64,000 nucleotides of DNA from Flavobacteriaceae bacterium EG-1. GTDB taxonomy: Bacteria; Bacteroidota; Bacteroidia; Flavobacteriales; Flavobacteriaceae. How positions within the stretch are numbered: the first letter of the stretch is position 1; every line of letters begins with the position of its first letter. The notes beneath the pieces were generated by a model, which saw only the letters and a program-made list of their open reading frames with translations, searched no databases and was not told where the DNA came from. The position numbers were made by a program, and so were the translations under genes. The stretch lies in contig NZ_WJPK01000002.1 in the NCBI RefSeq assembly GCF_009649685.1, positions 1 through 64,000 on the forward strand, in the 5' to 3' direction. Of this stretch, positions 34,598-43,536 are shown piece after piece.

Positions 34598-37500
34598 ATG
34601 AAATTTAAAAATAAACTAGTAGTAATATTTGCCCTGTTTGTAAACATGGCAATATTTGCTCAAGAGGGCTCTCAATTGACGGGTACAATTGTAGATGCCG
34701 ACAACATTCCTATTGCAGGGGTAAATGTTATAATCGCTAACACCACAAGAGGTACAGCTACTGACTTTGATGGAAATTATGAGATAACCGTTAATGAAGG
34801 CGAAGAAATTCAGTTCTCTTATATCGGTTTCGTAACTCAAACCATCCCTTTTACAGGACAAGAATCATTGAACATCACACTGGCAGAAGATGCGGCATTA
34901 CTAGATGAAGTAGTGGTTGTAGGTTATGGTACCCGTAAAAAATCACACCTTACAGGAGCAGTAGCCAAAGTGAAAGGTGATGACATTGCAGGCATACAGT
35001 CCGCCCGTGTAGATGATGCATTAGCAGGTAAATTACCTGGTGTGTTAATTCAAAACCAAAGTGGTGCACCTGGTGCAGATCCAAAAATTGCAATTAGAGC
35101 TGCTTCCTCTATAACAGGTAATTCTAATCCATTAATTGTGGTAGATGGCTATCCTATATCTGGAAGTTTAGCAACAGTTAACCCAAATGACATTGAAAGT
35201 ATAGAAGTTCTTAAAGATGCTGCTTCCGCTGCCATTTATGGTTCTAGAGGTGCAAATGGTGTAATTCTTGTTACATCTAAGAAAGGTAAAGCTGGAAAGG
35301 TTAAGTTTAGTTATGATGGCTATACAAGTTATTCTGAAAAATATCGAGATAATATAAACATGACAGCTAGTGAATGGGGCAAACATGCTGAGGAACAAAT
35401 TGCTAATGGTAATTGGGATGTAGCAGAGCTTGAAGCTTCCGCACCTGGTTATGTAGCTTATAAACTATGGGGTTATAACAACTCACCTGATGTAGTAGCT
35501 ATTGAAGATTATGTTTTTAATGGAGGTAGTGCTCAAAGTCATAATTTTAGTGCGAGTGGCGGTGGAGAAAATTCAAACTTTTTTGCCTCTGTTGGATATC
35601 AAAATATCGATGGTGTTGCTATTACACAAGATTTTGAGAGAATAAATGCACGAATAAGCGCAGATGCCAAATTAGGTGAAAAATTTACTACAGGTTTAAG
35701 TATTAACGGATTTGTTTCTGACAGAACAGAATTAGAACACGATTTGAGAGATATTTTAAGAGGAGCTAGTATTCACCCTATTTATCATACGGCAGAATCA
35801 ATTTCTTTTGTTCAAGAATTGGAAAGAAGACATCAAGCTTTAGACAATGGAAACGGTCTTACAGTCAGCAGACAGGGTAACGTAAGCGGCTTTAGAGCTT
35901 TTGATGACAACAAACCTGGTATAGATATTGAAGGTTCACATGGAGCTAGAAGTATTTACGATTTACAACCCGGTGATCCTGCATGGGATTGGCATTATGG
36001 TAGAGTAGGTAATGGTATTGGTGGTTCAAGTAACCCAGGTACAGCATCATTAATTGACAATAAAACTAATACTGAAAAAACATATTTTGCTAATATTAGT
36101 TCTTATCTTCAGTATAGCATTATAGATGGTTTAGATTTAAAAACTGTTTTGGGTGCAGACATAAGAGATACTCAAGGATATCAGCACAGCTTGGTTGGAG
36201 GTGATAGCAATGGAGATTTAGAAGATTCATACTTGGATCAACAAGACTTAAAACGTACTTCAGTTTTAAGTGAAACAACTCTTAATTATGCTAAAGTAAT
36301 TAATGAAAAACATGACATTAATGCATTAGTCGGTGTAGAATTTCAACAAAACAATATTTCTGGAACTTCAATTGCTGGTACAAATGTAAGACAAGTCCTT
36401 GGCGAACCATTAAATTACGCCTTATTAGGTAATGAAAACACAACTGTTACGGAAAGAAAAGAAGTTAATACGAGATATAGTATATTCGGAAGAGTAGCTT
36501 ATGCTTATGATGATCGTTATTTAATATCTGCTTCTTTAAGACGAGATGGAGATTCTCGTTTTGGAGCAAACAATAGATTTGAGGTATTCCCAGCTTTTTC
36601 TGTAGGTTGGAATGTACATAACGAAGCATTTTTTAACAATGATGGATTTATGAGCAAACTTAAACCTAGAGTTAGTTTTGGATCTTTAGGAACTGTTTCG
36701 GATTTAGGATTTTATAATGCGTTAAGTTTTATAAATGCCGGTGGTACAGTATTAGGCAATGGATATAACATTCCAAATGATTTAGCAAATCCAGATTTAA
36801 CATGGCAAACGAACACGGAGACCAACTATGGTATTGACTTAGGGTTTGTAAATAACCGTTTTACTCTTAGCGTAGATTATTATACTTCTGATATTGAGAA
36901 CATATTAATTAATCAAAGTGTTTCTGAAATTTTTGGAAGAAATTCAATTCGCCTTAATTCTGGTGATGTAAGAAGTTCTGGTTTGGAATTTGAATTAAAT
37001 GCAGGAATTGTACGAAGTGATAATTTCTCTTGGAATATGGGTGCAAACTTATCTACGGTTCAAACAGAAATTACAGACTTGGGAAGCTTATCTCAATTAC
37101 CTGATGTAACAAATTATGGTACTTCTGGTAGAGCCGCTGTATATAGAAATTATGTTGGTGGAGAAATTGGAGAATTATGGGCATTAGAAACCACAGGATG
37201 GGTTGAAGAAAGACACCTAATAAACCCATTAGATGTTATAGGAAACAGTAGTGGAGAAGTTTATGTAGTTGATCAAAATGGAGATGGCGTAATCGATGCA
37301 ACTAAAACAGTTGAGAATGGAGGAGATTTAGTAAAACAAGGAACTAATACACCTGATTTTTATTGGGGTATGTCTCATAATTTCAGATATAAGAATCTTG
37401 ATTTAGGGGTTCAATTACAAGGAACTCATGGTGGTATCGTTTACAACGTAGACCCGCTTTACAATGGTTCCAACTGGGGTGGAAGATTACGAAGTAGTTT

Positions 37501-37852
37501 TGATGCTGATGGTGATGGTATTGAAGATGCTACAGGATTACATTACACAAGAGCTAGAGATAAAACGGATGCTGTTATACAAGATGCTGGTTTTGTAGCA
37601 TTAAGAAATTTAACTTTAGGCTACACTCTTAATAGTGACTTCGTTGAAAAAGCTGGTCTTAGTTCTATTAGATTGTATGCTGCAGCTTCTAACTTATTAT
37701 ATATTATGGGAGATGATTACACTTCATATAATCCAGAAGGTGTAGATACATCTAGCAGTAGCAATTATGCTGGCCCAATAACCTACGGACATCAGTCAGG
37801 TGAAAATCCAGTAGCACGAACATTCACTCTTGGTTTAAATATTAACTTCTAA
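34598..37852 (+). CDS. susC: SusC/RagA-type TonB-dependent outer-membrane transporter
   Basis: A 1084-residue outer-membrane transporter for oligosaccharides. It has a signal peptide (ending IFAQ, residue 22), a carboxypeptidase-like beta-sandwich (about 27-95, GTIVDADNIPIAGVNVI then GTATDFDGNYEI), a TonB-box-like stretch (DEVVVVGYGTRKK), a plug domain (about 115-225, with NPLIVVDGYPISG and VLKDAASAAIYGSRGANG), and a 22-strand barrel to the C-terminus (ending TFTLGLNINF). The length is normal for SusC. It forms a pair with the SusD homolog 14 nt downstream, and the shared hexuronate-type operator triplet lies about 300 nt upstream. Substrate is inferred from the surrounding lyases to be alginate-derived oligouronate. 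Energy would come from TonB/ExbBD-type proteins such as those at 58868-61010. Confidence 0.93.
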   Translation: MKFKNKLVVIFALFVNMAIFAQEGSQLTGTIVDADNIPIAGVNVIIANTTRGTATDFDGNYEITVNEGEEIQFSYIGFVTQTIPFTGQESLNITLAEDAALLDEVVVVGYGTRKKSHLTGAVAKVKGDDIAGIQSARVDDALAGKLPGVLIQNQSGAPGADPKIAIRAASSITGNSNPLIVVDGYPISGSLATVNPNDIESIEVLKDAASAAIYGSRGANGVILVTSKKGKAGKVKFSYDGYTSYSEKYRDNINMTASEWGKHAEEQIANGNWDVAELEASAPGYVAYKLWGYNNSPDVVAIEDYVFNGGSAQSHNFSASGGGENSNFFASVGYQNIDGVAITQDFERINARISADAKLGEKFTTGLSINGFVSDRTELEHDLRDILRGASIHPIYHTAESISFVQELERRHQALDNGNGLTVSRQGNVSGFRAFDDNKPGIDIEGSHGARSIYDLQPGDPAWDWHYGRVGNGIGGSSNPGTASLIDNKTNTEKTYFANISSYLQYSIIDGLDLKTVLGADIRDTQGYQHSLVGGDSNGDLEDSYLDQQDLKRTSVLSETTLNYAKVINEKHDINALVGVEFQQNNISGTSIAGTNVRQVLGEPLNYALLGNENTTVTERKEVNTRYSIFGRVAYAYDDRYLISASLRRDGDSRFGANNRFEVFPAFSVGWNVHNEAFFNNDGFMSKLKPRVSFGSLGTVSDLGFYNALSFINAGGTVLGNGYNIPNDLANPDLTWQTNTETNYGIDLGFVNNRFTLSVDYYTSDIENILINQSVSEIFGRNSIRLNSGDVRSSGLEFELNAGIVRSDNFSWNMGANLSTVQTEITDLGSLSQLPDVTNYGTSGRAAVYRNYVGGEIGELWALETTGWVEERHLINPLDVIGNSSGEVYVVDQNGDGVIDATKTVENGGDLVKQGTNTPDFYWGMSHNFRYKNLDLGVQLQGTHGGIVYNVDPLYNGSNWGGRLRSSFDADGDGIEDATGLHYTRARDKTDAVIQDAGFVALRNLTLGYTLNSDFVEKAGLSSIRLYAAASNLLYIMGDDYTSYNPEGVDTSSSSNYAGPITYGHQSGENPVARTFTLGLNINF

Positions 37853-37866
37853 TAAAGAAAATAATA

Positions 37867-39198
37867 ATGAAAAATATATTTATAATAATGGTTTCAATGT
37901 TGTTGATAACAGCTTGTTCCACCGATTTAGATCAAGTACCACCAAATTTAGGTGATGCCAGTTCTATAACAGATTTTGAACCCGTGTTATTCGCGGCATA
38001 CAATTATCAAAACGAAGCTGCTGCACCAATGGCAATATTCGGAGATTTCAGATCAGATAATGCGTTGTTTGATGAAGAGTTTATTGATTTTGATAAATTC
38101 ACTGCGCCAAGTCCTTTATCAGCGACTTCGACATCTACTTTCTTTCAACCTTTTTATTCAGCTCTATATAGTTCAATAATAAGTACAAATAATGTTATTA
38201 ATAACTCTACTAACCCTACTCACGTAGCAGAAGCTAAATTTTTAAGAGGATTATCTTATTTTAAATTAGTACAAGTTTTTGGTGATGTGTCTGTTAATTT
38301 GATTGACCCAACAGTAGAGGAACTTGCAGCGGCAGATATTTCAAGACAGCCTAAAAATGAAGTTTACAATAATGTGATTATTCCAGATTTACAAGCAGCA
38401 CGAGATGGCCTAGCAGCTTCAACAGCTGCAGCTGCTAATGGAAGAGCTACTAAATATGCGGCGCAAGGTTTACTTGGCAAAGTATATGCAACAATGGGTA
38501 ATTATGCAGCTGCTGAAACAGAATTAGCAGCTGTAGTAAATGGTACAGGAGCGGCAGATATTATTAGCTCTATGTCTTTTGCAGATGTTTTTGGAAGTGA
38601 TTTAAATGCTGAAATTTTATTTGCTACTCAAATGACAGGTTCTATTTCTTACAGCGGAGTTAAATTTACAGATTGGTTTGCTGGCGTAAATACTAAAGCT
38701 GATGAAGGTGGTCCAGTATCTCCTGATTTGGTTAGTGCATTTGCTGCTGATCCCGCTGATTTAAGAGGAGCTTTAACTGTTGACGAAAATGGTGGAAACC
38801 CTATTTCAACAAAGTACAATACTTTAGGTGCTACAGAACAAGATTGGATAGAATTAAGATTAGCAGATATTGTTTTATTATATGCGGAGGCTTTGAATGA
38901 AAATTCTAAAACTGCAGATGCAATCACACAATTAAATATAATAAGAACAAGAGCAGGTTTAGCAGGAACAACAGCTTCTACACAAGCAGATGTAAGACAA
39001 GCCATTTTAGACGAAAGAAGACTAGAATTAGCGCTTGAAGGACATAGATGGTTTGACCTAGTACGCGCTGAAGCTTCGCAATCAGGCATAATTGAAGCAG
39101 AAATGGGAGTAGCCGTTAGCAGTAACTACTATATTTTTCCTATTCCGAATACAGAGGTAACCTCATTTCCTGAAATCACACAAAATGAAGGGTATTAA
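37867..39198 (+). CDS. susD: SusD/RagB-family glycan-binding lipoprotein
   Basis: A 443-residue surface lipoprotein (lipobox LITAC, Cys17) that would cap the SusC transporter. The early LDQVPPNLGD, the helical FLRGLSYFKLVQVFGDV segment (the hallmark of SusD-family TPR helices), and the C-terminal ILDERRLELALEGHRWFDLVR motif identify the family. It is somewhat shorter than the classical SusD (about 550 residues). It starts 14 nt after susC. A hairpin with a short downstream T-poor tail (39272-39294) lies after the stop codon, then the second GntR regulator. The bound glycan is inferred, not read from sequence. Confidence 0.92.
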   Translation: MKNIFIIMVSMLLITACSTDLDQVPPNLGDASSITDFEPVLFAAYNYQNEAAAPMAIFGDFRSDNALFDEEFIDFDKFTAPSPLSATSTSTFFQPFYSALYSSIISTNNVINNSTNPTHVAEAKFLRGLSYFKLVQVFGDVSVNLIDPTVEELAAADISRQPKNEVYNNVIIPDLQAARDGLAASTAAAANGRATKYAAQGLLGKVYATMGNYAAAETELAAVVNGTGAADIISSMSFADVFGSDLNAEILFATQMTGSISYSGVKFTDWFAGVNTKADEGGPVSPDLVSAFAADPADLRGALTVDENGGNPISTKYNTLGATEQDWIELRLADIVLLYAEALNENSKTADAITQLNIIRTRAGLAGTTASTQADVRQAILDERRLELALEGHRWFDLVRAEASQSGIIEAEMGVAVSSNYYIFPIPNTEVTSFPEITQNEGY

Positions 39199-39271
39199 TA
39201 ATTTAGTATTATTTAAAATACCAGGCATTTTATTACAATAATTAGTTGAGTTGGTTTTTTATCTGAATTTG

Positions 39272-39294
39272 CTGACCCTCTACGCAAGGGTCAG
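39272..39294 (+). terminator. Hairpin downstream of susD
   Basis: CTGACCCT (39272-39279) and AGGGTCAG (39287-39294) form an eight-pair stem with a seven-base loop. There is no good T-run, so it may be an mRNA-stabilising or attenuating hairpin rather than a terminator. Confidence 0.55.
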
Positions 39295-39379
39295 TAAATT
39301 CTATTAAAAATGAAAGAAGTTATTACTAATTTATCTTTTATGGTTCTATTAATTTTTTTGATTAAACAAATTAATTAAA

Positions 39380-39404
39380 TTAGCAAACCAATCTGGTTAA
39401 CCAA
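39380..39404 (+). promoter_or_regulatory. Operator pair upstream of gntR-2
   Basis: CTGGTTAACCAA (39393-39404) is a clear copy of the shared palindrome. Thirteen bases before it, TTAGCAAACCAA (39380-39391) keeps the right half-site. A -7-like TAAATTAG (39376-39383) overlaps them. The start codon at 39434 is 29 bp downstream, which suggests autoregulation. Confidence 0.68.
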
Positions 39405-39433
39405 TTTTAAAAACTGCAGAACAGCTATCAATT

Positions 39434-40147
39434 ATGAAATTAGTAATTCCCACGAATAAAGAACATAAAGACATACAAAATGAACTAATTTCTAAAATTC
39501 GAGATTTAATTATCTATAAAAATCTTGAACCAGGTGACAAATTACCATCAGAACGATCATTATCAGAAAAGTTTGAAGTAAGTAGAAGCAACATTCGCGA
39601 AGCCATACAAAAACTAGAGTTTTATGGCCTATTAATTTCAAAACCACAAAGCGGAACTTTTGTAGCCGACATTGCACAGGTAGCTATGAACGGTATGATT
39701 GATGATATCCTTCGACTTGAAGATCCAGATTTTCGATCTTTAGTTGAAACTAGAATTTTATTAGAATTAAAAACTGTTCGATTAGCTGCATTAAGAAGAA
39801 CAGAAGAAGATTTAAAAAAATTAGAAGATGCATTAGAAGCATTTAGAATTAAGGTAATAAATGGAGAAGATGCTGTACAAGAAGATTTATTATTTCATTT
39901 AGCAATAGCAAAAGCAAGTGGTAATAGTACAATGAACACTTTTATGTTAATCATTACTCCCGAAATTATTACAAACTTTGAAAAACATCATGTTTGTGAT
40001 AAAGATCAAAGCATGAAGGGCATTCAAGAACACCAAAATATTTTTGATGCCATAAAAGAGCAAAATACGCAGAAGGCCAAAGAAATGATGAAAATTCATT
40101 TCAACCAATTATATCAATATTGTTATAATAAAAAAACGGAAAAATAA
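39434..40147 (+). CDS. FadR-family GntR transcriptional regulator (uronate-type), copy 2
   Basis: A 237-residue regulator closely related in layout to the one at 27865. The winged helix is at about 12-75 (GDKLPSERSLSEKFEVSRSN then IREAIQKLEFYGLLIS), and the FCD effector domain at about 95-232, with EDLLFHLAIAKASGN and GIQEHQNIFDAIKEQ carrying the metal-site His residues. It stands between susCD and the MFS-SDR-kdgK catabolic set on the same strand, the usual position for the regulator of an alginate operon. The shared palindrome lies 29 bp upstream of its start. Two paralogous regulators for one operator type suggests division of labour or cross-regulation (inference). The likely effector is KDG or KDPG. 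Confidence 0.88.
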   Translation: MKLVIPTNKEHKDIQNELISKIRDLIIYKNLEPGDKLPSERSLSEKFEVSRSNIREAIQKLEFYGLLISKPQSGTFVADIAQVAMNGMIDDILRLEDPDFRSLVETRILLELKTVRLAALRRTEEDLKKLEDALEAFRIKVINGEDAVQEDLLFHLAIAKASGNSTMNTFMLIITPEIITNFEKHHVCDKDQSMKGIQEHQNIFDAIKEQNTQKAKEMMKIHFNQLYQYCYNKKTEK

Positions 40148-40283
40148 ATTAATCCGAAGGTCCACTGATTTACAATTGTTATTATTAAAACTAGAAATAT
40201 GTTCCCCCTTTTTAAAACATGTTTAATATACACAATCATGTTTTTAGAATAAAAAAACCAAACAAAAACCAAAAACTAGAAAT

Positions 40284-41585
40284 ATGAAATTTAAAGGATT
40301 AAGATGGTGGGTCATAGGTTTAATAGCCTTAGCGACGGTTATCAACTACATAGACCGCCAAGCACTACCTGTTTTATGGCCAGATATTGCTGAAGATCTT
40401 TATCCCGATAAAACTTCAGATGAACGCAAAGGAATCTATGCATTTATATCTACTATATTTATATTCTCTTATGCATTTGGACAAGCTATTTTTGGAAAGA
40501 TATTCGATAAACTTGGAACACGAATAGGTTTCACGCTATCTATTGGTTTTTGGTCAATAGCTACAGCCTTACATGCCTTTGCTAAAGGTATTTTCACATT
40601 AAGTCTTTTTCGTTCCCTATTAGGAATTTCTGAAGCTGGAAATTGGCCAGGAGCAGCAAAGGCCAATGCAGAATGGTTTCCAACCAAAGAACGAGCGTTT
40701 GCTCAGGGGCTTTTTAATTCAGGTGCAGCTATAGGTGGTATTGTAGCATTCCCTACTATTGGACTACTATCCGTGTATTTTAGTTGGAATTGGATTTTTA
40801 TTTTGGTTGGAATAACAGGCTTACTATGGCTTATTCCTTGGTGGATTTTAGTTAAATCACCACCTAAATCACATCCTTGGATTACAGAAGAAGAACGTCA
40901 ATATATTTTAACAGGTCAACAAAACCAGGATGAGGATCAAGACGGAGAATTTGACGAAGGGTACAACCCGGAAACAGGAAAAATGCTTAAGCATAAGGAA
41001 AGTTGGGGTGTAATTATTGCATCAGCAGCGTTAGACCCTATTTGGTGGCTTTTTATATTTTGGATACCCATTTATCTAAATGAAGTATACGGAATGGATG
41101 TAAAATCAATTGGATTTTATGCTTGGGTACCTTATGTCGGCGCTATGCTAGGTGCTTGGTTCGGCGGTCTTTTAGCTCAAAATCGTATAAAAAGTGGTTG
41201 GTCTACAAATAAAACCCGTAAGCTAGTAATCACTCTTGGATGTTTGATTATGTTACCATTCTTATTTTTAATGGCCAATCCAGGAGGACCCACTACCGCT
41301 GTTATTTATATGGCAGTAATATTATTTGGATTTCAGACTGCCATTGGAAATGTGCAAACTTTACCAAGTGATTTGTTTGGCGGGAAAACTGTAGGCACAT
41401 TATCAGGTTTTGCAGGTATGGCTGCTAAATTAGGAGCATTTGGGCTAACAGCGCTAGTCCCTTGGCTTACATCTGGCGGTAATTACACTCCAGCTTTTGT
41501 TATTGGCGCAGCATTAACATTAATAACAATATTAAGTGTCTGGGTGTTGATACCAAAAATTGAAGCGCTTAAAAGTAAAAATTAA
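40284..41585 (+). CDS. MFS transporter, hexuronate/anion:cation symporter type
   Basis: A 433-residue inner-membrane protein with 12 predicted transmembrane segments. The start IALATVINYIDRQALPVLWP is the signature of the anion:cation symporter family (ExuT, GarP and relatives), and GTRIGFTLSIGFWSIATALH after TM2 is the MFS loop 2-3 region. The central loop is acidic (NQDEDQDGEFDEGYN, about 211-225) and unusually long. Members carry hexuronates, aldarates or phthalate with H+ or Na+. In front of SDR, KDG kinase and KDPG aldolase genes, the expected cargo is the monomeric unsaturated uronate/DEH or a saturated uronate. It is 136 nt after gntR-2 and 28 nt before the SDR. Confidence 0.88.
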   Translation: MKFKGLRWWVIGLIALATVINYIDRQALPVLWPDIAEDLYPDKTSDERKGIYAFISTIFIFSYAFGQAIFGKIFDKLGTRIGFTLSIGFWSIATALHAFAKGIFTLSLFRSLLGISEAGNWPGAAKANAEWFPTKERAFAQGLFNSGAAIGGIVAFPTIGLLSVYFSWNWIFILVGITGLLWLIPWWILVKSPPKSHPWITEEERQYILTGQQNQDEDQDGEFDEGYNPETGKMLKHKESWGVIIASAALDPIWWLFIFWIPIYLNEVYGMDVKSIGFYAWVPYVGAMLGAWFGGLLAQNRIKSGWSTNKTRKLVITLGCLIMLPFLFLMANPGGPTTAVIYMAVILFGFQTAIGNVQTLPSDLFGGKTVGTLSGFAGMAAKLGAFGLTALVPWLTSGGNYTPAFVIGAALTLITILSVWVLIPKIEALKSKN

Positions 41586-41613
41586 TTAAAACAGGTTTAA
41601 ATTAAATATAATC

Positions 41614-42375
41614 ATGAGTAATAAAGGAAAAGTAGCAGTAGTAACCGGAGCAACCGGAGGAATTGGCTTTGCAGTAGCTAAAAGATTAGGGCAAGACGGA
41701 TATACGGTTGTATTAAACGGAATAGAAGATGAGAAAGGAGCAGAACGCGTAAAAGAACTAGAGGCTGAAGGAATCACTGCCGAATATTTTGGTTTCGACG
41801 TTACTAGTGATGATGCAGTTACTTCTAATATAAAAGCTATTGGCGATAAATACGGAAAAATAGATGTATTGGTAAATAATGCAGGGGGACTTGGCGGAAG
41901 ATCAAGATTTGAGGAAATGACAACAGATTTTTACAGATTTGTTATGGCATTAAATCTTGATTCTGTATTCTTTGCATCAAGAGCTGCAATACCTTACCTT
42001 AAAAAAGGAGAGCACCCATCAATAATTAACTACACTTCAAATGCTGGATGGACAGCAGGAGGACCAGGTGCTGGTATATATGGCACGTCAAAAGCTGGTG
42101 TTCATGCCATAACAAGAGCATTAGCTAAGGATCTTGCCGAATATGGGATTCGTGCAAATGCTGTATCTCCAGGTACCATTGATACGCCATTTCACGCACA
42201 AATTAAAGCAACCAAACCAGAAGTTTTTGCTTCTTGGGCAAACAATATTATGTTAGGTAGATTAGGGCAACCAGAAGATGTTGCAGGCGTTATTTCCTTC
42301 TTAGCTAGTAAAGATGCTTCTTTTATTACAGCTGAAACTATACAAATTGGTGGCGGACAAGCTTTAGGAATCTAA
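41614..42375 (+). CDS. SDR-family reductase, candidate DEH reductase
   Basis: A 253-residue classical short-chain dehydrogenase/reductase. It shows the cofactor motif TGATGGIG (11-18), NNAGG (88-92), and the catalytic triad Ser142 (YTSNAG), Tyr156 and Lys160 (YGTSK). The protein is FabG-like in length. In alginate catabolism, SDR enzymes reduce 4-deoxy-L-erythro-5-hexoseulose uronate (DEH) to KDG, and the position between the MFS transporter and KDG kinase fits that step. Sequence alone does not exclude another carbonyl substrate such as mannuronate. The gap to the MFS gene is 28 nt and to kdgK 101 nt. Confidence 0.85.
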   Translation: MSNKGKVAVVTGATGGIGFAVAKRLGQDGYTVVLNGIEDEKGAERVKELEAEGITAEYFGFDVTSDDAVTSNIKAIGDKYGKIDVLVNNAGGLGGRSRFEEMTTDFYRFVMALNLDSVFFASRAAIPYLKKGEHPSIINYTSNAGWTAGGPGAGIYGTSKAGVHAITRALAKDLAEYGIRANAVSPGTIDTPFHAQIKATKPEVFASWANNIMLGRLGQPEDVAGVISFLASKDASFITAETIQIGGGQALGI

Positions 42376-42476
42376 TAATTAAACCTATTTTTAGTTTTTT
42401 AAAACAATCTAAAACCAAATTCCCTTTTCACTAAATATAATATTACGAAAGGTGGAATTATTAAAATTAATTACCA

Positions 42477-43517
42477 ATGAAGAAAGTTGTTACATTCGGA
42501 GAAATTATGCTTCGTTTAGCACCTCCAGGATTTTTAAGATTTTCACAAGCAAACAGTTTTGATGTCGTTTATGGCGGTGGTGAATCCAATGTTGCAGTAT
42601 CATTAGCCAATTATGGTGTTCCTGTAGATTTCGTGACCCGTTTACCAAAAAATGATATTGGTGAGTGTGCACTTATGGAAATGCGTAAAAGAGGTGTTGG
42701 AACTAGTAAAATAGTTTATGGCGGTGACCGTTTAGGAATTTATTTCCTTGAAACCGGTGCTGTTTCACGTGGATCTAAAGTTGTTTATGATCGTGCACAT
42801 TCTGCTATTGCAGAAATTGAATCAGGTATGATTGACTGGGATTCTGTTTTTGAAGGTGTTGAATGGTTCCATTGGACAGGTATTACTCCGGCCATTTCAC
42901 AAGGTGCGGCTGATGTTTGTTTAGAAGCTGTTAAAGCTGCTGACAAAAAAGGAATTACTATTTCTACCGATTTAAATTACAGGGCTAAATTATGGAATTA
43001 CGGAGGAGACCGTGAAAAAATAATGACTGAGTTAACCTCGTATTGTGATGTTATTTTGGGTAATGAAGAAGACGCAGAAAAGCATTTCAACATTCACCCA
43101 GAAGGATTAGACGTACATAAAGATGGAGCTGATGTTAAAGCAGAAGCCTTTCTTTCGGTATGTAAACAAATGATGAAAAAGTTCCCTAAAGCTAAAAAAG
43201 TAATTACAACTTTAAGAGGTTCTATTTCTGCATCACACAACACTTGGGCTGGTGTATTATGGGATGGTTCTAAAATGTATGAAACAAGACAATACCAAAT
43301 CACAGATATAGTAGACCGTGTTGGCGGTGGTGATTCATTTATGGGAGGATTAATCTATGGTTTACTAAAATATCCAGAAGATGATCAAAATGCATTGGAT
43401 TTCGCCGTTGCAGCTTCCTGCTTAAAGCATACCATAAAAGGTGATGCTAACTTGGTAACAGTACCTGAAGTTGAAAAGCTTATGGGTGGTGATGCCTCTG
43501 GTAGAGTCGCTAGATAA
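42477..43517 (+). CDS. kdgK: 2-keto-3-deoxygluconate (KDG) kinase
   Basis: A 346-residue PfkB/ribokinase-family sugar kinase that would phosphorylate KDG at O6 to KDPG. N-terminal FGEIMLRLAPPGFLRFSQ and the VYGGGESNVAVSLA substrate-lid segment are typical of KDG kinases, and the C-terminal DIVDRVGGGDSFMGG contains the anion hole and the catalytic Asp. It is about 30 residues longer than E. coli KdgK, with an insertion around 205-230 (HPEGLDVHKDGADVKAEAF). It is part of the MFS-SDR-kdgK-PFK-kdgA-Nramp set, all on the same strand with small gaps (19 nt to the PFK gene). It takes KDG from both the DEH and the mannonate branch. Confidence 0.9.
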   Translation: MKKVVTFGEIMLRLAPPGFLRFSQANSFDVVYGGGESNVAVSLANYGVPVDFVTRLPKNDIGECALMEMRKRGVGTSKIVYGGDRLGIYFLETGAVSRGSKVVYDRAHSAIAEIESGMIDWDSVFEGVEWFHWTGITPAISQGAADVCLEAVKAADKKGITISTDLNYRAKLWNYGGDREKIMTELTSYCDVILGNEEDAEKHFNIHPEGLDVHKDGADVKAEAFLSVCKQMMKKFPKAKKVITTLRGSISASHNTWAGVLWDGSKMYETRQYQITDIVDRVGGGDSFMGGLIYGLLKYPEDDQNALDFAVAASCLKHTIKGDANLVTVPEVEKLMGGDASGRVAR

Positions 43518-43536
43518 TTTAATAAAAATGGCGTAA

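Noticed and set aside
40214-40244. AAAACATG...CATGTTTT hairpin as terminator after gntR-2
   Set aside because: The stem is AT-rich with a 15-base loop and lies between genes likely to be co-regulated; too weak to call.
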